From Paramesorhizobium leguminum (GTDB taxonomy: Bacteria > Pseudomonadota > Alphaproteobacteria > Rhizobiales > Rhizobiaceae), in contig NZ_QJTF01000005.1 in NCBI RefSeq assembly GCF_003217235.1, positions 62,001-126,000 on the forward strand: DNA of 64,000 bases. Direction: 5' to 3'. Under the pieces are notes generated by a model that was given only the letters and a program-made list of their open reading frames with translations, was not told where the DNA came from and ran no database searches. The position numbers and the translations under genes were made by a program. This document shows, piece after piece, positions 21,938 through 30,945 of this stretch (positions are counted from its first letter, which is position 1; each line of letters opens with the position of its first letter).

Positions 21938-23179
21938 ATGTCGACATCCGTTTCTCCGCTTGCTCCGAAACATTATCCGGCAATGCCGGCCATCGACGGG
22001 GTACGCATAGCCACCGCCGAGGCCGGTATCAAATACAAGGGTCGCACGGATGTGCTGCTCTTCGTTTTTGATCGGCCGGCGGAGGTGGCGGGTGTGTTCA
22101 CGCGCTCGAAGTGCCCCTCGGCGCCGGTCGATTTCTGTCGGCAAAACCTGGTTCACGGCAAGGCGCGCGCCGTTGTTGTCAATTCGGGCAACGCGAATGC
22201 CTTCACCGGCAAGAGGGGACGCGAAGCTACGGAGAAAACCGCCGCTGCCGCATCGGCTGCAGTAGGCTGCGCATCAAATGAAGTCTTCCTGGCATCGACG
22301 GGTGTGATCGGTGAGCCGCTCGACGCGGGCAAGTTTTCCCATCTGCTCGATGGCATGGCGCGGGACGCCAAGGCTGACCGCTGGCTCGAGGCCGCCAAGG
22401 CCATCATGACCACGGATACCTATCCGAAAGTAGCAACCGAGACCGTGCTTCTGGCTGGCGTTCCGGTGACGATCAACGGTATCGCCAAGGGCGCCGGTAT
22501 GATCGCGCCCGATATGGCGACGATGCTGTCCTTCGTCGTGACCGACGCTCCGATTGCCGCCTCCGTGTTGCAGGCCCTCCTGGACAAGGCTGTAGGCGCG
22601 ACGTTCAATTCCGTGACTGTGGATAGCGATACCTCGACCTCCGATACGTTGATGCTGTTTTCGACCGGCACGGCGGCGACACGCGGTGCACCCGCCATTG
22701 CCGATGTCGATGACCGGCGCCTCGACGATTTTGCCAGGGCGCTGGGCCGCGTTCTTCATTCATTGGCCTTGCAAGTGGTGCGCGACGGCGAAGGCGCGCG
22801 CAAGATGATCGAAGTCCAGGTGACGGGGGCAGCAACTTCCGTCTCTGCCAAGCGCATCGCGCTGTCGATCGCCAATTCTCCACTGGTGAAGACAGCGGTT
22901 GCCGGCGAGGATGCCAATTGGGGCCGCGTCGTCATGGCGGTGGGCAAAGCCGGAGAACCGGCGGACCGCGATCTACTGTCAATCTGGTTCGGCGATATCC
23001 GCGTGGCGCATGGCGGCGAGCGCGATCCGGCCTATTCCGAGCTTGATACCTCAGCCTGCATGAAAAACGAGGACATCGCCATTCGCGTCGATCTGGGGAT
23101 TGGCGATGGCACGGCAACGGTCTGGACCTGCGATCTCACGAAGGAATATGTGGCGATCAATGGCGATTACAGGAGCTGA
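21938..23179 (+). CDS. argJ: Bifunctional ornithine acetyltransferase / N-acetylglutamate synthase
   Basis: ArgJ transfers the acetyl group of N-acetylornithine to glutamate, recycling acetyl in arginine synthesis; many versions also use acetyl-CoA. The 413-aa precursor cleaves itself at the Thr of the segment [20 protein letters not shown] (about residue 195) to give alpha and beta chains. [13 protein letters not shown] and DSDTSTSDT are further family marks. The start [19 protein letters not shown] is family-like. A GNAT gene follows after 24 bases and mutT after that. argH, another arginine gene, lies 35 kb away. Confidence 0.97.
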   Translation: MSTSVSPLAPKHYPAMPAIDGVRIATAEAGIKYKGRTDVLLFVFDRPAEVAGVFTRSKCPSAPVDFCRQNLVHGKARAVVVNSGNANAFTGKRGREATEKTAAAASAAVGCASNEVFLASTGVIGEPLDAGKFSHLLDGMARDAKADRWLEAAKAIMTTDTYPKVATETVLLAGVPVTINGIAKGAGMIAPDMATMLSFVVTDAPIAASVLQALLDKAVGATFNSVTVDSDTSTSDTLMLFSTGTAATRGAPAIADVDDRRLDDFARALGRVLHSLALQVVRDGEGARKMIEVQVTGAATSVSAKRIALSIANSPLVKTAVAGEDANWGRVVMAVGKAGEPADRDLLSIWFGDIRVAHGGERDPAYSELDTSACMKNEDIAIRVDLGIGDGTATVWTCDLTKEYVAINGDYRS

Positions 23180-23203
23180 GATGATTGCCGGAGGCCGCTG
23201 CTG

Positions 23204-23959
23204 ATGCCGGGGCTGGCGATGATCCGGCAGGTCGAGGCCGTAGGCTTCCGCTCATGGCCTGCCACATCGGTGCATTACGATGGCACATGGGCGATCCGCG
23301 TCACCGCGGCATACCCATCCCGGCGGCTCAATTCCATCAATCCGCTCGATCCGGCCGATATCCGCGATATTCCAATGCGCGTCGAACGTGCCGCGCAGCG
23401 ATTGCGCGCCTATGCCAGGCGCCCGACCTTCCGGCAGACGCCGCTGATGCCACCAGGGCTTGAGGACTATCTCAAGGCGGAAGGCTGGGAGATTGTTGGC
23501 GAAACGATCGTGCTGGGTGCGGATCTTCGGAAACTGAACCTCGACCGAGCGCTCGATCAGATCCCCCTGCGCGACATCGGGCGCTATGCCGACGCCTCCT
23601 TGAAGATTCACGAACGGGACGCGAGCGTACGGCCGGGTTTGTCCGAACTCCTCAACGGAATCAAGCCGCTTAAAGGCATGTTCGTGGTCGAGGAGGAGAA
23701 CAGTCCGCTCGCGGTGGCACTCTGTGTGCAGGATGGGGCGATGGCCGGACTCTTCGATCTTGGCACCGCGCGGACAAGCCGCCGGCGCGGCCACGGCCGA
23801 ACCATCGTCGCTTCGGCGCTCAAATGGGCGCGCAAGCAGGGCGCAAAGACGGCATGGCTGCAGGTGGAAGCGGACAATCTGGCCGGACGGGCGCTTTATG
23901 AGCGCTTCGGTTTCTCCGAACTCTATCGTTACGCCTATTGGGAAAGCCCGGAAGCATGA
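23204..23959 (+). CDS. GNAT family N-acetyltransferase
   Basis: 251-aa GNAT protein. The acetyl-CoA-binding motif is in the second half: LFDLGTARTSRRRGHGRTIV (RRRGHG loop) followed by ASALKWARKQGAKTAWLQVE and AGRALYERFGFSELYRYAYW. The first half is less conserved. GGAGG stands nine bases before the chosen ATG; a second in-frame ATG five codons later is possible. It follows argJ closely, so it is probably in the same transcript. The acceptor is unknown. Confidence 0.88.
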   Translation: MPGLAMIRQVEAVGFRSWPATSVHYDGTWAIRVTAAYPSRRLNSINPLDPADIRDIPMRVERAAQRLRAYARRPTFRQTPLMPPGLEDYLKAEGWEIVGETIVLGADLRKLNLDRALDQIPLRDIGRYADASLKIHERDASVRPGLSELLNGIKPLKGMFVVEEENSPLAVALCVQDGAMAGLFDLGTARTSRRRGHGRTIVASALKWARKQGAKTAWLQVEADNLAGRALYERFGFSELYRYAYWESPEA

Positions 23960-24026
23960 AGAACGAGAATTCGGCGAATTCTCAGTCGGAGAGCCTCGGG
24001 TCATCTTCGGGATCGGGGGACTTCGG

Positions 24027-24437
24027 ATGATCGGAGGAAGGAAAATCCTTCTCGTAGCGGCATGCGCTCTGGTCGATACGGATGGCCGCGTGCTGCTGGC
24101 GCAGCGGCCAGAGGGCAAATCGCTTGCCGGGCTCTGGGAGTTTCCGGGTGGCAAGGTCGAGCCACGCGAGACCCCCGAGGAAACGCTGATCCGCGAGCTC
24201 GCGGAAGAGATCGGCATCGTTACCAAGGCTGCCTGCCTGGCGCCGCTCACTTTTGCCAGTCACGCTTATGAGGATTTCCATCTCCTCATGCCGCTTTATA
24301 TCTGCCGGCGTTTCGAGGGCATCGCGCGCCCGCTCGAGGGGCAGCGGCTCAAATGGGTGCGGCCGCGCGACATGCGCGATTATCCGATGCCGCCGGCTGA
24401 CGAGCCGCTCATTCCCTTCCTGATTGATCTTCTGTGA
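24027..24437 (+). CDS. mutT: MutT-type 8-oxo-dGTP diphosphatase
   Basis: 136-aa Nudix hydrolase that removes 8-oxo-dGTP from the nucleotide pool and so prevents A:T to C:G transversions. The full Nudix box is present: GKVEPRETPEETLIRELAEE followed by IG. The start KILLVAACALVDTDGRVLLA and the WEFPGG segment are MutT-like. The start at 24027 is preceded by GGGGGA; the open frame continues upstream but overlaps the GNAT gene and is not family-like. It is third in the argJ-GNAT-mutT run. Confidence 0.92.
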   Translation: MIGGRKILLVAACALVDTDGRVLLAQRPEGKSLAGLWEFPGGKVEPRETPEETLIRELAEEIGIVTKAACLAPLTFASHAYEDFHLLMPLYICRRFEGIARPLEGQRLKWVRPRDMRDYPMPPADEPLIPFLIDLL

Positions 24438-24524
24438 CGTTAACCGATCCTTTATCTCATTTTTTAAACGATCCTTCACCTCGATCTGGCAATTCTGAAT
24501 GCTAGGCGGGTCTGGAGTTGCCAC

Positions 24525-24848
24525 ATGGGTTTTGACGATCATTCCTTCAAAAAGGACTATAGCGACTATTCTTCCGGTTCGATGGCCGAAGCGCGTTCTG
24601 GTGCATTGCGCGTAGCGTTGCTGTTCGGTTCAGCCGCCATCGCGCTGGCGATGATTCTGGTTCCGATCCTCAACAATCGTTCCAAGGATGTCGTGACGCA
24701 GTCGCTGTTTCCCAATGGCGTCGATACGATGGCGACCGGATCGATCAGGAACTCGCAAGCCTATACGGTACGCAGAAGCGTATTGCAGCCGACGCCGCAG
24801 GCCGTTTGTATCGTTCACACCGATGGAACCAGGAACGGCGAGTGCTGA
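24525..24848 (+). CDS. Small single-pass membrane protein of unknown function
   Basis: 107-aa protein, not recognised beyond resemblance to conserved alphaproteobacterial hypotheticals. Residues 1-27 are polar and Ser/Tyr/Asp-rich (KKDYSDYSSGSMAEARSG), residues 28-46 form one hydrophobic helix (RVALLFGSAAIALAMILVPI), and the C-terminal 60 residues are soluble, with two cysteines in AVCIVHTDGTRNGEC. The N-in, C-out topology would place the tail in the periplasm. It follows mutT by 87 bases, enough for its own promoter. Confidence 0.7.
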   Translation: MGFDDHSFKKDYSDYSSGSMAEARSGALRVALLFGSAAIALAMILVPILNNRSKDVVTQSLFPNGVDTMATGSIRNSQAYTVRRSVLQPTPQAVCIVHTDGTRNGEC

Positions 24849-24855
24849 ATAAGCC

Positions 24856-25746
24856 TTACGGCTTTTCTTCCTTTTCCGCTGCTTTCAACGCCTCAGCCAG
24901 TGAGACTTTTGCCGAGCCGGGCTTGAGCGGCTGTTGCTGCGAGGCATGGGGCGCCCAGCCTGACATCCAGATGATGGAGAAGGTAGCGCGAATGCGGCCA
25001 TCGGGATCGCTGAAGCGTTCGGCGTAAATCTCAGCCGCGCGGGCAAAGAAGCGGCGGGATACGGGCCGGCGCGAACGGCCAAGCAAGCTGTTCTGCATCC
25101 CCATGGCGCGCAGATCGGCAATCAGCGCGAACATATGATCGTAACGCACGGTAAAACTCTCGACATCGGTGACGGGCAGGGCAAAGCCCGCCCGCTGCAG
25201 CAGTGCACCGGCATCACGCACATCGGCAAAAGGCGCGACGCGCGGCGATGCGCCGCCGGTCAGTTCCACTTCCGCGGCAAGCAGGCTTTCACGCAACTCG
25301 CCAAGCGTGCCGCCGCCAGCCATCGCGCCGAGAAAGAGGCCATCTGGTGTCAACGCATGGCGGAGCTGGAAAAGCACGCCGGGCGTATCGTTGGTCAATT
25401 GCATGGACAAGAGCGAGACGATCAGATCGGCGCTTGCGGGGGCAAGCGGCAAAGCTTCGTCATCAGCGACAATATTCATGAAACGATCGCGCAGGAAGAC
25501 GGTGTCCTGCTCGATGCGAACGATCGTATCGGCCTTGCCTGAACGAGCGATGGCCTGAGCCACAAGGCCAGTATGGCCTCCGATATCGATAGCCAGATCG
25601 AAGCGACGCTCAACCATGGCAAGCCGATCCTCCAGATCGTCCGCTGCCCGCGCCAGCAAAAAATCCATGCCGGGCCCGAGTTTAGCCATGGCGCGTCTGC
25701 GATTCGCCTGAATCAGTTTGCGGTCGAACAGGCCGTTTTCCTGCAT
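24856..25746 (-). CDS. SAM-dependent methyltransferase (BioC/NDUFAF5-like)
   Basis: 296-aa class I methyltransferase. The SAM-binding loop is FDLAIDIGGHTGLVAQAIA (motif I, near residue 52). PASADLIVSLLSMQLTND and LRHALTPDGLFLGAMAGGGT match the NDUFAF5/BioC-like group of alphaproteobacteria. The opening MQENGLFDRKLIQANRRRAM is also typical of that group. In mitochondria the related NDUFAF5 helps assemble complex I by hydroxylating an arginine; whether the bacterial protein does the same is not known. It is convergent with the small membrane protein gene and divergent from comF. Confidence 0.87.
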   Translation of the reverse strand: MQENGLFDRKLIQANRRRAMAKLGPGMDFLLARAADDLEDRLAMVERRFDLAIDIGGHTGLVAQAIARSGKADTIVRIEQDTVFLRDRFMNIVADDEALPLAPASADLIVSLLSMQLTNDTPGVLFQLRHALTPDGLFLGAMAGGGTLGELRESLLAAEVELTGGASPRVAPFADVRDAGALLQRAGFALPVTDVESFTVRYDHMFALIADLRAMGMQNSLLGRSRRPVSRRFFARAAEIYAERFSDPDGRIRATFSIIWMSGWAPHASQQQPLKPGSAKVSLAEALKAAEKEEKP

Positions 25747-25820
25747 GGCTCAAGCCTTTTCCTTATTAGCCTGTTCGGCATATAGTGCATTTCCAATGCA
25801 TCCAAACGGGGGTGATTGCA

Positions 25821-26603
25821 ATGGATAAGGGGGATGCGGAAAAGCTCAATATTGCGCGGAAGGTCGCCGGCCATCTGGCGGGACAGGTGGCTGGGCTTCT
25901 TTTCCCTCCGCAATGCGCCGGCTGCCATCGTGCGGTGGCGGACCCGGGGACGCTGTGCGGACAATGCTGGTCGCGCTTGCGGTTCATAGAGCGCCCCTAT
26001 TGCACGGTGATGGGAACGCCCTTCAGCCACGATCTGGGCGAAAATTTTCTCTCCGCCGAGGCAATCGCCGATCCGCCGCCTTTCCGGCGGGCGCGGGCGG
26101 CGGTGATCCATGACGGTGTACCGAAACGCATGGTGGTCTGGCTCAAATACCATGACCAGACCAATCTGGCGCCGTGGATGGCACGATGGATATTACGGGC
26201 AGGCAGCGAGCTTATCGCCGATAGCGACGTTATCGTGCCGGTGCCGCTCCATCCGTTTCGCTTCTGGTCGCGTCGCTTCAATCAGGCAGCAGAGCTGGCC
26301 CGCGCGCTTGCCCGGCTGGCGGACAAGCCATTCGAGCCGGAAGCGCTCAGGCGCGTCAAGCGAACGCGCCAGCAAGTTGGCCTTGCGGCTTCCGAGCGTC
26401 AGCGCAACGTGAGCGGGGCCTTCCGTGTCCCTCCCGAGCATGAAATCAAGATCAGTGGCCGGAACGTCCTACTTATCGACGATGTCTATACCACGGGAGC
26501 GACCGTAAAGGCGGCTACGCGGGCGCTATTGCGCGCACATGCCGCTTCCGTTGATGTGCTGACTTTTAGCCGGGTGCTTGGGGAAACAATAAATAGCGAA
26601 TAA
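25821..26603 (+). CDS. comF: ComF family phosphoribosyltransferase-like protein
   Basis: 260-aa ComF/GntX protein. An N-terminal zinc-binding segment CAGCHRAVADPGTLCGQCW has four cysteines in the ComF pattern. The C-terminal phosphoribosyltransferase-like domain ends with the PRPP loop NVLLIDDVYTTGATVKAATR. The start at 25821 (MDKGDAEKLN) is chosen because GGGGG precedes it; a GTG at 25785 would add 12 residues. Family members take part in DNA uptake in naturally competent bacteria, but the role in alphaproteobacteria is unclear. It is divergent from the methyltransferase gene. Confidence 0.9.
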   Translation: MDKGDAEKLNIARKVAGHLAGQVAGLLFPPQCAGCHRAVADPGTLCGQCWSRLRFIERPYCTVMGTPFSHDLGENFLSAEAIADPPPFRRARAAVIHDGVPKRMVVWLKYHDQTNLAPWMARWILRAGSELIADSDVIVPVPLHPFRFWSRRFNQAAELARALARLADKPFEPEALRRVKRTRQQVGLAASERQRNVSGAFRVPPEHEIKISGRNVLLIDDVYTTGATVKAATRALLRAHAASVDVLTFSRVLGETINSE

Positions 26604-26682
26604 GTCGCCATTATAAATGGTCATTACCCATGCGCTATGTATGAGTTACAACCTATGTGGCCGGTATGGACCCTAAGAAAAC

Positions 26683-26757
26683 TGGAGCGGGCGAAGGGAT
26701 TCGAACCCTCGACCCCAACCTTGGCAAGGTTGTGCTCTACCCCTGAGCTACACCCGC
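26683..26757 (-). tRNA. tRNA-Gly (GCC)
   Basis: Full cloverleaf on the minus strand, 75 bases with encoded CCA. The acceptor GCGGGTG pairs with CGCCCGC, D arm GCTC/GAGC, anticodon stem CAACC/GGTTG around loop TTGCCAA (anticodon GCC), and T arm GAGGG-TTCGAAT-CCCTT with a T discriminator before CCA. The rest of the gap 26604-26952 shows no gene. Confidence 0.97.
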
Positions 26758-26952
26758 TCGCGCCAGTCAGCTAGTCGCTGAGGACGGGTGCTATATGGCC
26801 CAACATCCGGACGAATGCAACAGGAAATCGACGGAAAGATTCATTTGTTTTTCGCCTGTGGATTTCCCCCATGGTTTCCCATTGCGATAAGCCGGCGCCT
26901 CATGGAAGATGCCGCCCGATGATAGTGACCGCTTGATGAGCCGCAGCTTCCC

Positions 26953-27465
26953 ATGCCGAAAAACCCCGATGAACTTTTTGCCTTTCTCGATGAGCTTGGC
27001 ATCCAGACCAGGACGGTGACGCATCCGCCGCTATTCACCGTCGCCGACTCGCAGTCGTTGCGCGGCGAGATTCCGGGCGGCCATACCAAAAACCTCTTCC
27101 TCAAGGACAAGAAGGATAATTTCTTCCTCTTGACCGTTGAGGAGGATGCTACAGTTGATCTGAAGTCGGTGCACACCCTGATTGGTGCCGCAAGCCGTGT
27201 CTCCTTCGGCAAGCCGGAGAAGCTGATGGAATATCTGGGCCTCCTGCCCGGCTCGGTCAGCGCGCTTGGCGCCATCAACGACACCGGACACAAGGTAAAG
27301 ATCGTTCTGGATGAGCACCTGATGAGGCATGAAATCATTAACGCCCATCCGCTGACCAACGAGGCGACGACGACTATAGGGTGCGATGATCTTGTCCGGT
27401 TCCTACGCGCAACGGGGCACGAGCCGGAAATTCTGCCTGTCGCCACGGTGGCGGAGCCACGATAA
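26953..27465 (+). CDS. YbaK/ProX-type aminoacyl-tRNA deacylase
   Basis: 170-aa editing-domain protein of the INS superfamily that hydrolyses mischarged aminoacyl-tRNA (for example Ala-tRNA-Pro). FTVADSQSLRGEIPGGHTKN, then LFLKDKKDNFFLLTVEEDAT with Lys in the catalytic spot, and GLLPGSVSALGAINDTGHKV are typical of the ProX/PrdX group. It is a free-standing editing domain, not part of ProRS. A weak GC-rich hairpin follows the stop, then the thioredoxin gene after 84 bases. Confidence 0.9.
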   Translation: MPKNPDELFAFLDELGIQTRTVTHPPLFTVADSQSLRGEIPGGHTKNLFLKDKKDNFFLLTVEEDATVDLKSVHTLIGAASRVSFGKPEKLMEYLGLLPGSVSALGAINDTGHKVKIVLDEHLMRHEIINAHPLTNEATTTIGCDDLVRFLRATGHEPEILPVATVAEPR

Positions 27466-27549
27466 AGAGGCCCGGCGGGGCTTGAAACATCCGTGTGAAA
27501 ACACAAACTGACCATAGACTGCGACCACCGCATCGCGAAGGATGGAACG

Positions 27550-28494
27550 ATGAGCACCGATATCAGCGCCGGCAGCCGGACAGACGCGAACCCCTCCGCA
27601 AAGGGCAACCCGGACCCCGCCATGCTCATCAAGGAAACCACGACGCAGGCATTTTCCGCTGATGTCATCGCCGAATCGCGCAACCAGCCAGTGCTTGTCG
27701 ATTTCTGGGCGCCGTGGTGCGGGCCGTGCAAGCAGTTGACGCCGGTTCTGGAGAAGGCCGTCAAGGAAGCCGGTGGCAGCGTCAAGCTGGTGAAGATGAA
27801 TATCGATGACCATCCGGCCATCGCCGGCCAGCTCGGCATCCAGTCTATCCCCGCCGTCATCGCCTTTGTCGACGGCCAGCCGGTTGATGGTTTTATGGGT
27901 GCAGTGCCCGAATCGAAAGTGAAGGAATTCATAAGCAAGCTGGGTGATGGCGGCGGAGGAAAGGACGCGGCAATTGAGGAAGCGCTCGCCGCTGCCGCCG
28001 AGCTCGTCACCCATGCGGATTATGACGAGGCCAGCCAGCTCTATTCCGCCATATTGGAGCAAGCCCCCGGCAATGTCGCCGCCATCGCCGGACTGGCGAA
28101 TTGCCTGATCGAGACGGGCGACAGGGAACGCGCGCGCGAAGTATTGGCGCAAGTGCCGGATGACAAGAAGAACGATGCGGCGATCCGCTCGGTGGAAACC
28201 CGTCTCACGCTGGCGGAACAGGCGGCGAAGCTCGGCGACCCGAAAGCGCTTGAGGCAAAACTCGCCAAGGATCAAAATGACCATCAGGCGCGTTTTGACC
28301 TAGCCATGATCCGCAGCGCCGAAGGGCGCCACATGGAAGCTGCCGATGGGCTACTGGCGATTATGAAATCGGATCGCGGCTGGAATGATGACGGCGCGCG
28401 CAAGCAATTGCTGCAGTTCTTCGAGGCATGGGGACCTGCTGACGAGGCGACACTTGCCGCGCGCCGCAAATTGTCTTCGCTGCTCTTTTCGTAA
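27550..28494 (+). CDS. Thioredoxin-TPR co-chaperone (CnoX/YbbN family)
   Basis: 314-aa protein. Residues about 30-135 are a thioredoxin domain with the full active site FWAPWCGPCKQLTPVL. Residues 145-314 are helical and carry tetratricopeptide-like repeats (AAAELVTHADYDEASQLYSA and LEAKLAKDQNDHQARFDLAM). CnoX proteins hold oxidised or chlorinated clients and pass them to GroEL or DnaK; here the CXXC is intact, as in alphaproteobacterial versions, so disulfide reduction is also possible. The TAA stop lies inside a hairpin repeat that likely ends transcription. Confidence 0.9.
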   Translation: MSTDISAGSRTDANPSAKGNPDPAMLIKETTTQAFSADVIAESRNQPVLVDFWAPWCGPCKQLTPVLEKAVKEAGGSVKLVKMNIDDHPAIAGQLGIQSIPAVIAFVDGQPVDGFMGAVPESKVKEFISKLGDGGGGKDAAIEEALAAAAELVTHADYDEASQLYSAILEQAPGNVAAIAGLANCLIETGDRERAREVLAQVPDDKKNDAAIRSVETRLTLAEQAAKLGDPKALEAKLAKDQNDHQARFDLAMIRSAEGRHMEAADGLLAIMKSDRGWNDDGARKQLLQFFEAWGPADEATLAARRKLSSLLFS

Positions 28495-28523
28495 TCCGAA
28501 AAGTCGCAGACTTTTTGGGATTA
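28492..28523. terminator. Palindromic repeat forming the terminator of the thioredoxin-TPR gene
   Basis: TAATCC-G-AAAAGT (28492-28504) pairs with ACTTTT-T-GGATTA around CGCAG, sharing the inner core of the GCATGATC repeat family (AAAAGT/ACTTTT) but with different outer arms. It begins at the stop codon itself and includes a run of five T on the plus strand. Confidence 0.6.
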
Positions 28524-28590
28524 GAACGCCGCAAAGGCTGGCATTGTGCCTATGCAATAGTTGCCAAACGATCGGCTGGGAGTGAGTTCG

Positions 28591-29268
28591 ATGCAGGCGG
28601 GCAATGCCCACTACCGCACCATGACGGACATTCCGGATATCGTTCCGGTTTTTCCGGTGAAAGCCGCGCTGCTTTTGCCCGGTGGGCAGTTGCCGCTCAA
28701 TATCTTCGAGCCGCGCTATATCGAGATGCTCGATGCCGTCATGGCCGGAAAGCGCATCATAGGCATGATCCAGCCCCGCCTTGAGGGCGACGCGAGCGCC
28801 GCCGCACGGGCTGTAGCCGATCTTTGTGATGTCGGCTGCATGGGCCGTGTCACAACCTACTCCGAAACCGGCGACGGACGTATTCTGATCACATTGCAAG
28901 GCATTTGCCGTTTTCGGGTTCTCGAAGAGGTTCCGTCCCGCCTGCCCTTCCGCCAGTGCCGCGTCGCGCCATTTCTGACCGATCTGGCGGAAACGGCCGG
29001 CGCTGAGGGCGTCGATCGCCAGGCATTGCTCAAAGCCTTCCGCGACTATCTCGACGCCAACGACCTTCAGGCGGATTGGGACGGCATCTCTCGCGCCGGC
29101 AACGAGACGCTGGTGAACGCGCTTTCTATGATGTCGCCCTTTGGCCCGGCGGAAAAGCAGGCGCTGCTCGAAGCCCCCGATCTCAAGACCCGCGCGGAAA
29201 CGCTGATCGCCATTACCGAAATCGCGCTGGCAAAAGAAAAAGACGATTTCGGCTCCGGCCTGCAATAA
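28591..29268 (+). CDS. Lon N-terminal (substrate-binding) domain protein
   Basis: 225-aa protein made only of the Lon N-terminal PUA-like domain, without ATPase or protease parts. [20 protein letters not shown] followed by [19 protein letters not shown] is the domain signature; [19 protein letters not shown] and [14 protein letters not shown] follow. The function of stand-alone Lon-N proteins is unknown; binding of unfolded clients is plausible. The start at 28591 follows GGGAGTG at good distance; a TTG at 28561 is less likely. A Trm112 gene follows after 25 bases, probably in the same transcript. Confidence 0.9.
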   Translation: MQAGNAHYRTMTDIPDIVPVFPVKAALLLPGGQLPLNIFEPRYIEMLDAVMAGKRIIGMIQPRLEGDASAAARAVADLCDVGCMGRVTTYSETGDGRILITLQGICRFRVLEEVPSRLPFRQCRVAPFLTDLAETAGAEGVDRQALLKAFRDYLDANDLQADWDGISRAGNETLVNALSMMSPFGPAEKQALLEAPDLKTRAETLIAITEIALAKEKDDFGSGLQ

Positions 29269-29293
29269 CCCCCCAAACCAAACGAGAACCGAC

Positions 29294-29488
29294 ATGAGCA
29301 AAGAGAAAAATTCCGCCGCCATAGATCCGAAACTTCTGGACCTTCTCGTCTGCCCGCTGACCAAGGGTCGCCTCATCTATGATAAGGAGAATGGCGAGCT
29401 GATTTCGGAGAAGGCACACCTCGCCTATCCCGTGCGCGACGGCATCCCCATCATGCTGCCTTCGGAAGCACGCAGCATAAATGAGTGA
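29294..29488 (+). CDS. Trm112 family (UPF0434) small protein
   Basis: 64-aa Trm112-like protein. [20 protein letters not shown] and [17 protein letters not shown] are the family motifs; the eukaryotic relative activates methyltransferases, and the bacterial form may do so too. Only one cysteine is left in the first zinc knuckle (CPLTKGRL), so zinc binding is doubtful, as in many family members. The stop TGA lies inside the first unit of a heptanucleotide repeat array. Confidence 0.9.
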   Translation: MSKEKNSAAIDPKLLDLLVCPLTKGRLIYDKENGELISEKAHLAYPVRDGIPIMLPSEARSINE

Positions 29489-29568
29489 GCAGTGAGCGGT
29501 GAACAGTGAGCAGTGAGCAGAAAGGCGTTCTTCTTCGCACCGCTCACTGCTCACGGCTTACTGCTCAC
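29485..29568. repeat. Inverted heptanucleotide array (GTGAGCA) after the Trm112 gene
   Basis: Five head-to-tail heptamers at 29485-29519 (GTGAGCA with two variants GTGAGCG and GTGAACA) face four inverse copies at 29541-29568 (CGCTCAC, TGCTCAC, GGCTTAC, TGCTCAC) across a 21-base spacer. The whole can fold into a long hairpin. The first unit contains the gene's stop codon. A larger relative lies after cysK at 50581-50741. Confidence 0.85.
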
Positions 29569-29638
29569 TCCGAGTAGTTGAAATCCCGCCGCCCCTTGGT
29601 CTATGACACGCCATCATTCCCAGCGAAGGCGCGACATC

Positions 29639-30751
29639 ATGGCATCCAGAAAACTTCTCCTTCTGTCAGGCGACGGCATCGGTCCGGAAGCAATGGCGGA
29701 AGTTCGCAAGATCATTGCCTCTCTCAATGCGGATCTGGGCCTTGGCTTCGAAACCGAAGAAGGGCTGGTTGGCGGCGCGGCCTATGATGCGCATGGCAAG
29801 GCCATTTCCGAAGAAGACATGGACAAGGCCCTCGCCGCCGACGCCGTGCTTTTCGGCGCGGTCGGCGGCCCGAAATGGGACAGCGTGCCCTATGATGTCC
29901 GTCCGGAAGCAGGCCTTCTTCGCTTGCGCAAGGATATGGAACTCTTCGCAAATTTGCGCCCCGCGATCTGCTATCCGGCCCTTGCGGCCTCGTCCTCCCT
30001 CAAGCCGGAAGTCGTCGAGGGCCTCGACATCCTCATAGTTCGCGAACTGACCGGCGGCGTCTATTTCGGCGAGCCGAAGGAGATCGTCGACCTCGGCAAT
30101 GGCCAGAAGCGCGGCATCGACACGCAGGTCTATGATACCTTCGAGATCGAGCGCATCGCCGGCGTCGCCTTCGAGCTTGCCCGCACAAGAGGCAACAAGG
30201 TCACCTCGATGGAAAAGCGCAACGTCATGAAGTCGGGCGTTTTGTGGAACGAGGTGGTGACCGCGACGCATAAGGCCAAATATTCCGACGTTACGCTCGA
30301 ACACATGCTGGCCGATGCCGGCGGCATGCAGCTGGTGCGCTGGCCCAAGCAATTCGACGTCATCGTCACCGACAATCTCTTCGGCGACATGCTGTCGGAC
30401 GTGGCCGCCATGCTCACCGGCTCGCTCGGCATGCTGCCCTCAGCTTCGCTGGGCGCCCCGGACGCCAAGACCGGCGCCCGCAAGGCGCTCTATGAGCCGG
30501 TCCACGGCTCCGCCCCCGATATCGCGGGCAAGGGCATTGCCAACCCGATCGCCATGATCGCCTCGCTCGCCATGTGCCTACGCTATTCCTTCAACCTGAT
30601 CGCCGAAGCCGACCGCCTGGAAGCGGCGATTTCCGGCGTTCTCGATGAAGGCCTGCGCACCGCCGATATCTGGTCCGAAGGGACGAAAAAGATCGGAACG
30701 GCTGAAATGGGCGATGCGATTCTGGCAAAGTTCAAGGCGCTGTCGGCTTGA
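29639..30751 (+). CDS. leuB: 3-isopropylmalate dehydrogenase
   Basis: Oxidative decarboxylation of 3-isopropylmalate in leucine synthesis. The 370-aa protein begins [20 protein letters not shown], with the NAD-linked beta-decarboxylating dehydrogenase motifs [23 protein letters not shown], and [20 protein letters not shown] (metal/substrate site) and [18 protein letters not shown]. The start at 29639 matches the Brucella-type N-terminus; an ATG at 29603 would add 12 residues. leuD lies 6 kb downstream on the other strand. Confidence 0.97.
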   Translation: MASRKLLLLSGDGIGPEAMAEVRKIIASLNADLGLGFETEEGLVGGAAYDAHGKAISEEDMDKALAADAVLFGAVGGPKWDSVPYDVRPEAGLLRLRKDMELFANLRPAICYPALAASSSLKPEVVEGLDILIVRELTGGVYFGEPKEIVDLGNGQKRGIDTQVYDTFEIERIAGVAFELARTRGNKVTSMEKRNVMKSGVLWNEVVTATHKAKYSDVTLEHMLADAGGMQLVRWPKQFDVIVTDNLFGDMLSDVAAMLTGSLGMLPSASLGAPDAKTGARKALYEPVHGSAPDIAGKGIANPIAMIASLAMCLRYSFNLIAEADRLEAAISGVLDEGLRTADIWSEGTKKIGTAEMGDAILAKFKALSA

Positions 30752-30761
30752 GTTGTGGAAT

Positions 30762-30873
30762 GCCCTCATCCGCCTGCCGGCACCTTCTCCCCGCACGCGG
30801 GGAATCGGGCGAAGCGGCAACGTCTACGCCCCCTCTCCCCGTTCTTCACGGGGAGAGGGTAATGGTGAGGGGC
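30762..30873. repeat. Palindromic repeat family B, copy 1
   Basis: Intergenic element after leuB with GCCCTCATCC at the left and GGTGAGGGGC at the right, containing a CTCCCCGC-ACGCGGGG hairpin and a CCCTCTCCCCG/CGGGGAGAGGG hairpin. It shares the right half, including the GCAACGTC-CGCCCCCTC core, with the copy at 37021-37184. Confidence 0.8.
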
Positions 30874-30945
30874 GGCTAAAACGCCAAAAAAATAACTGCC
30901 CGATTTCAGGCTGCAATCCTCGCAAATGCCGCTAAAACTAGCCGC

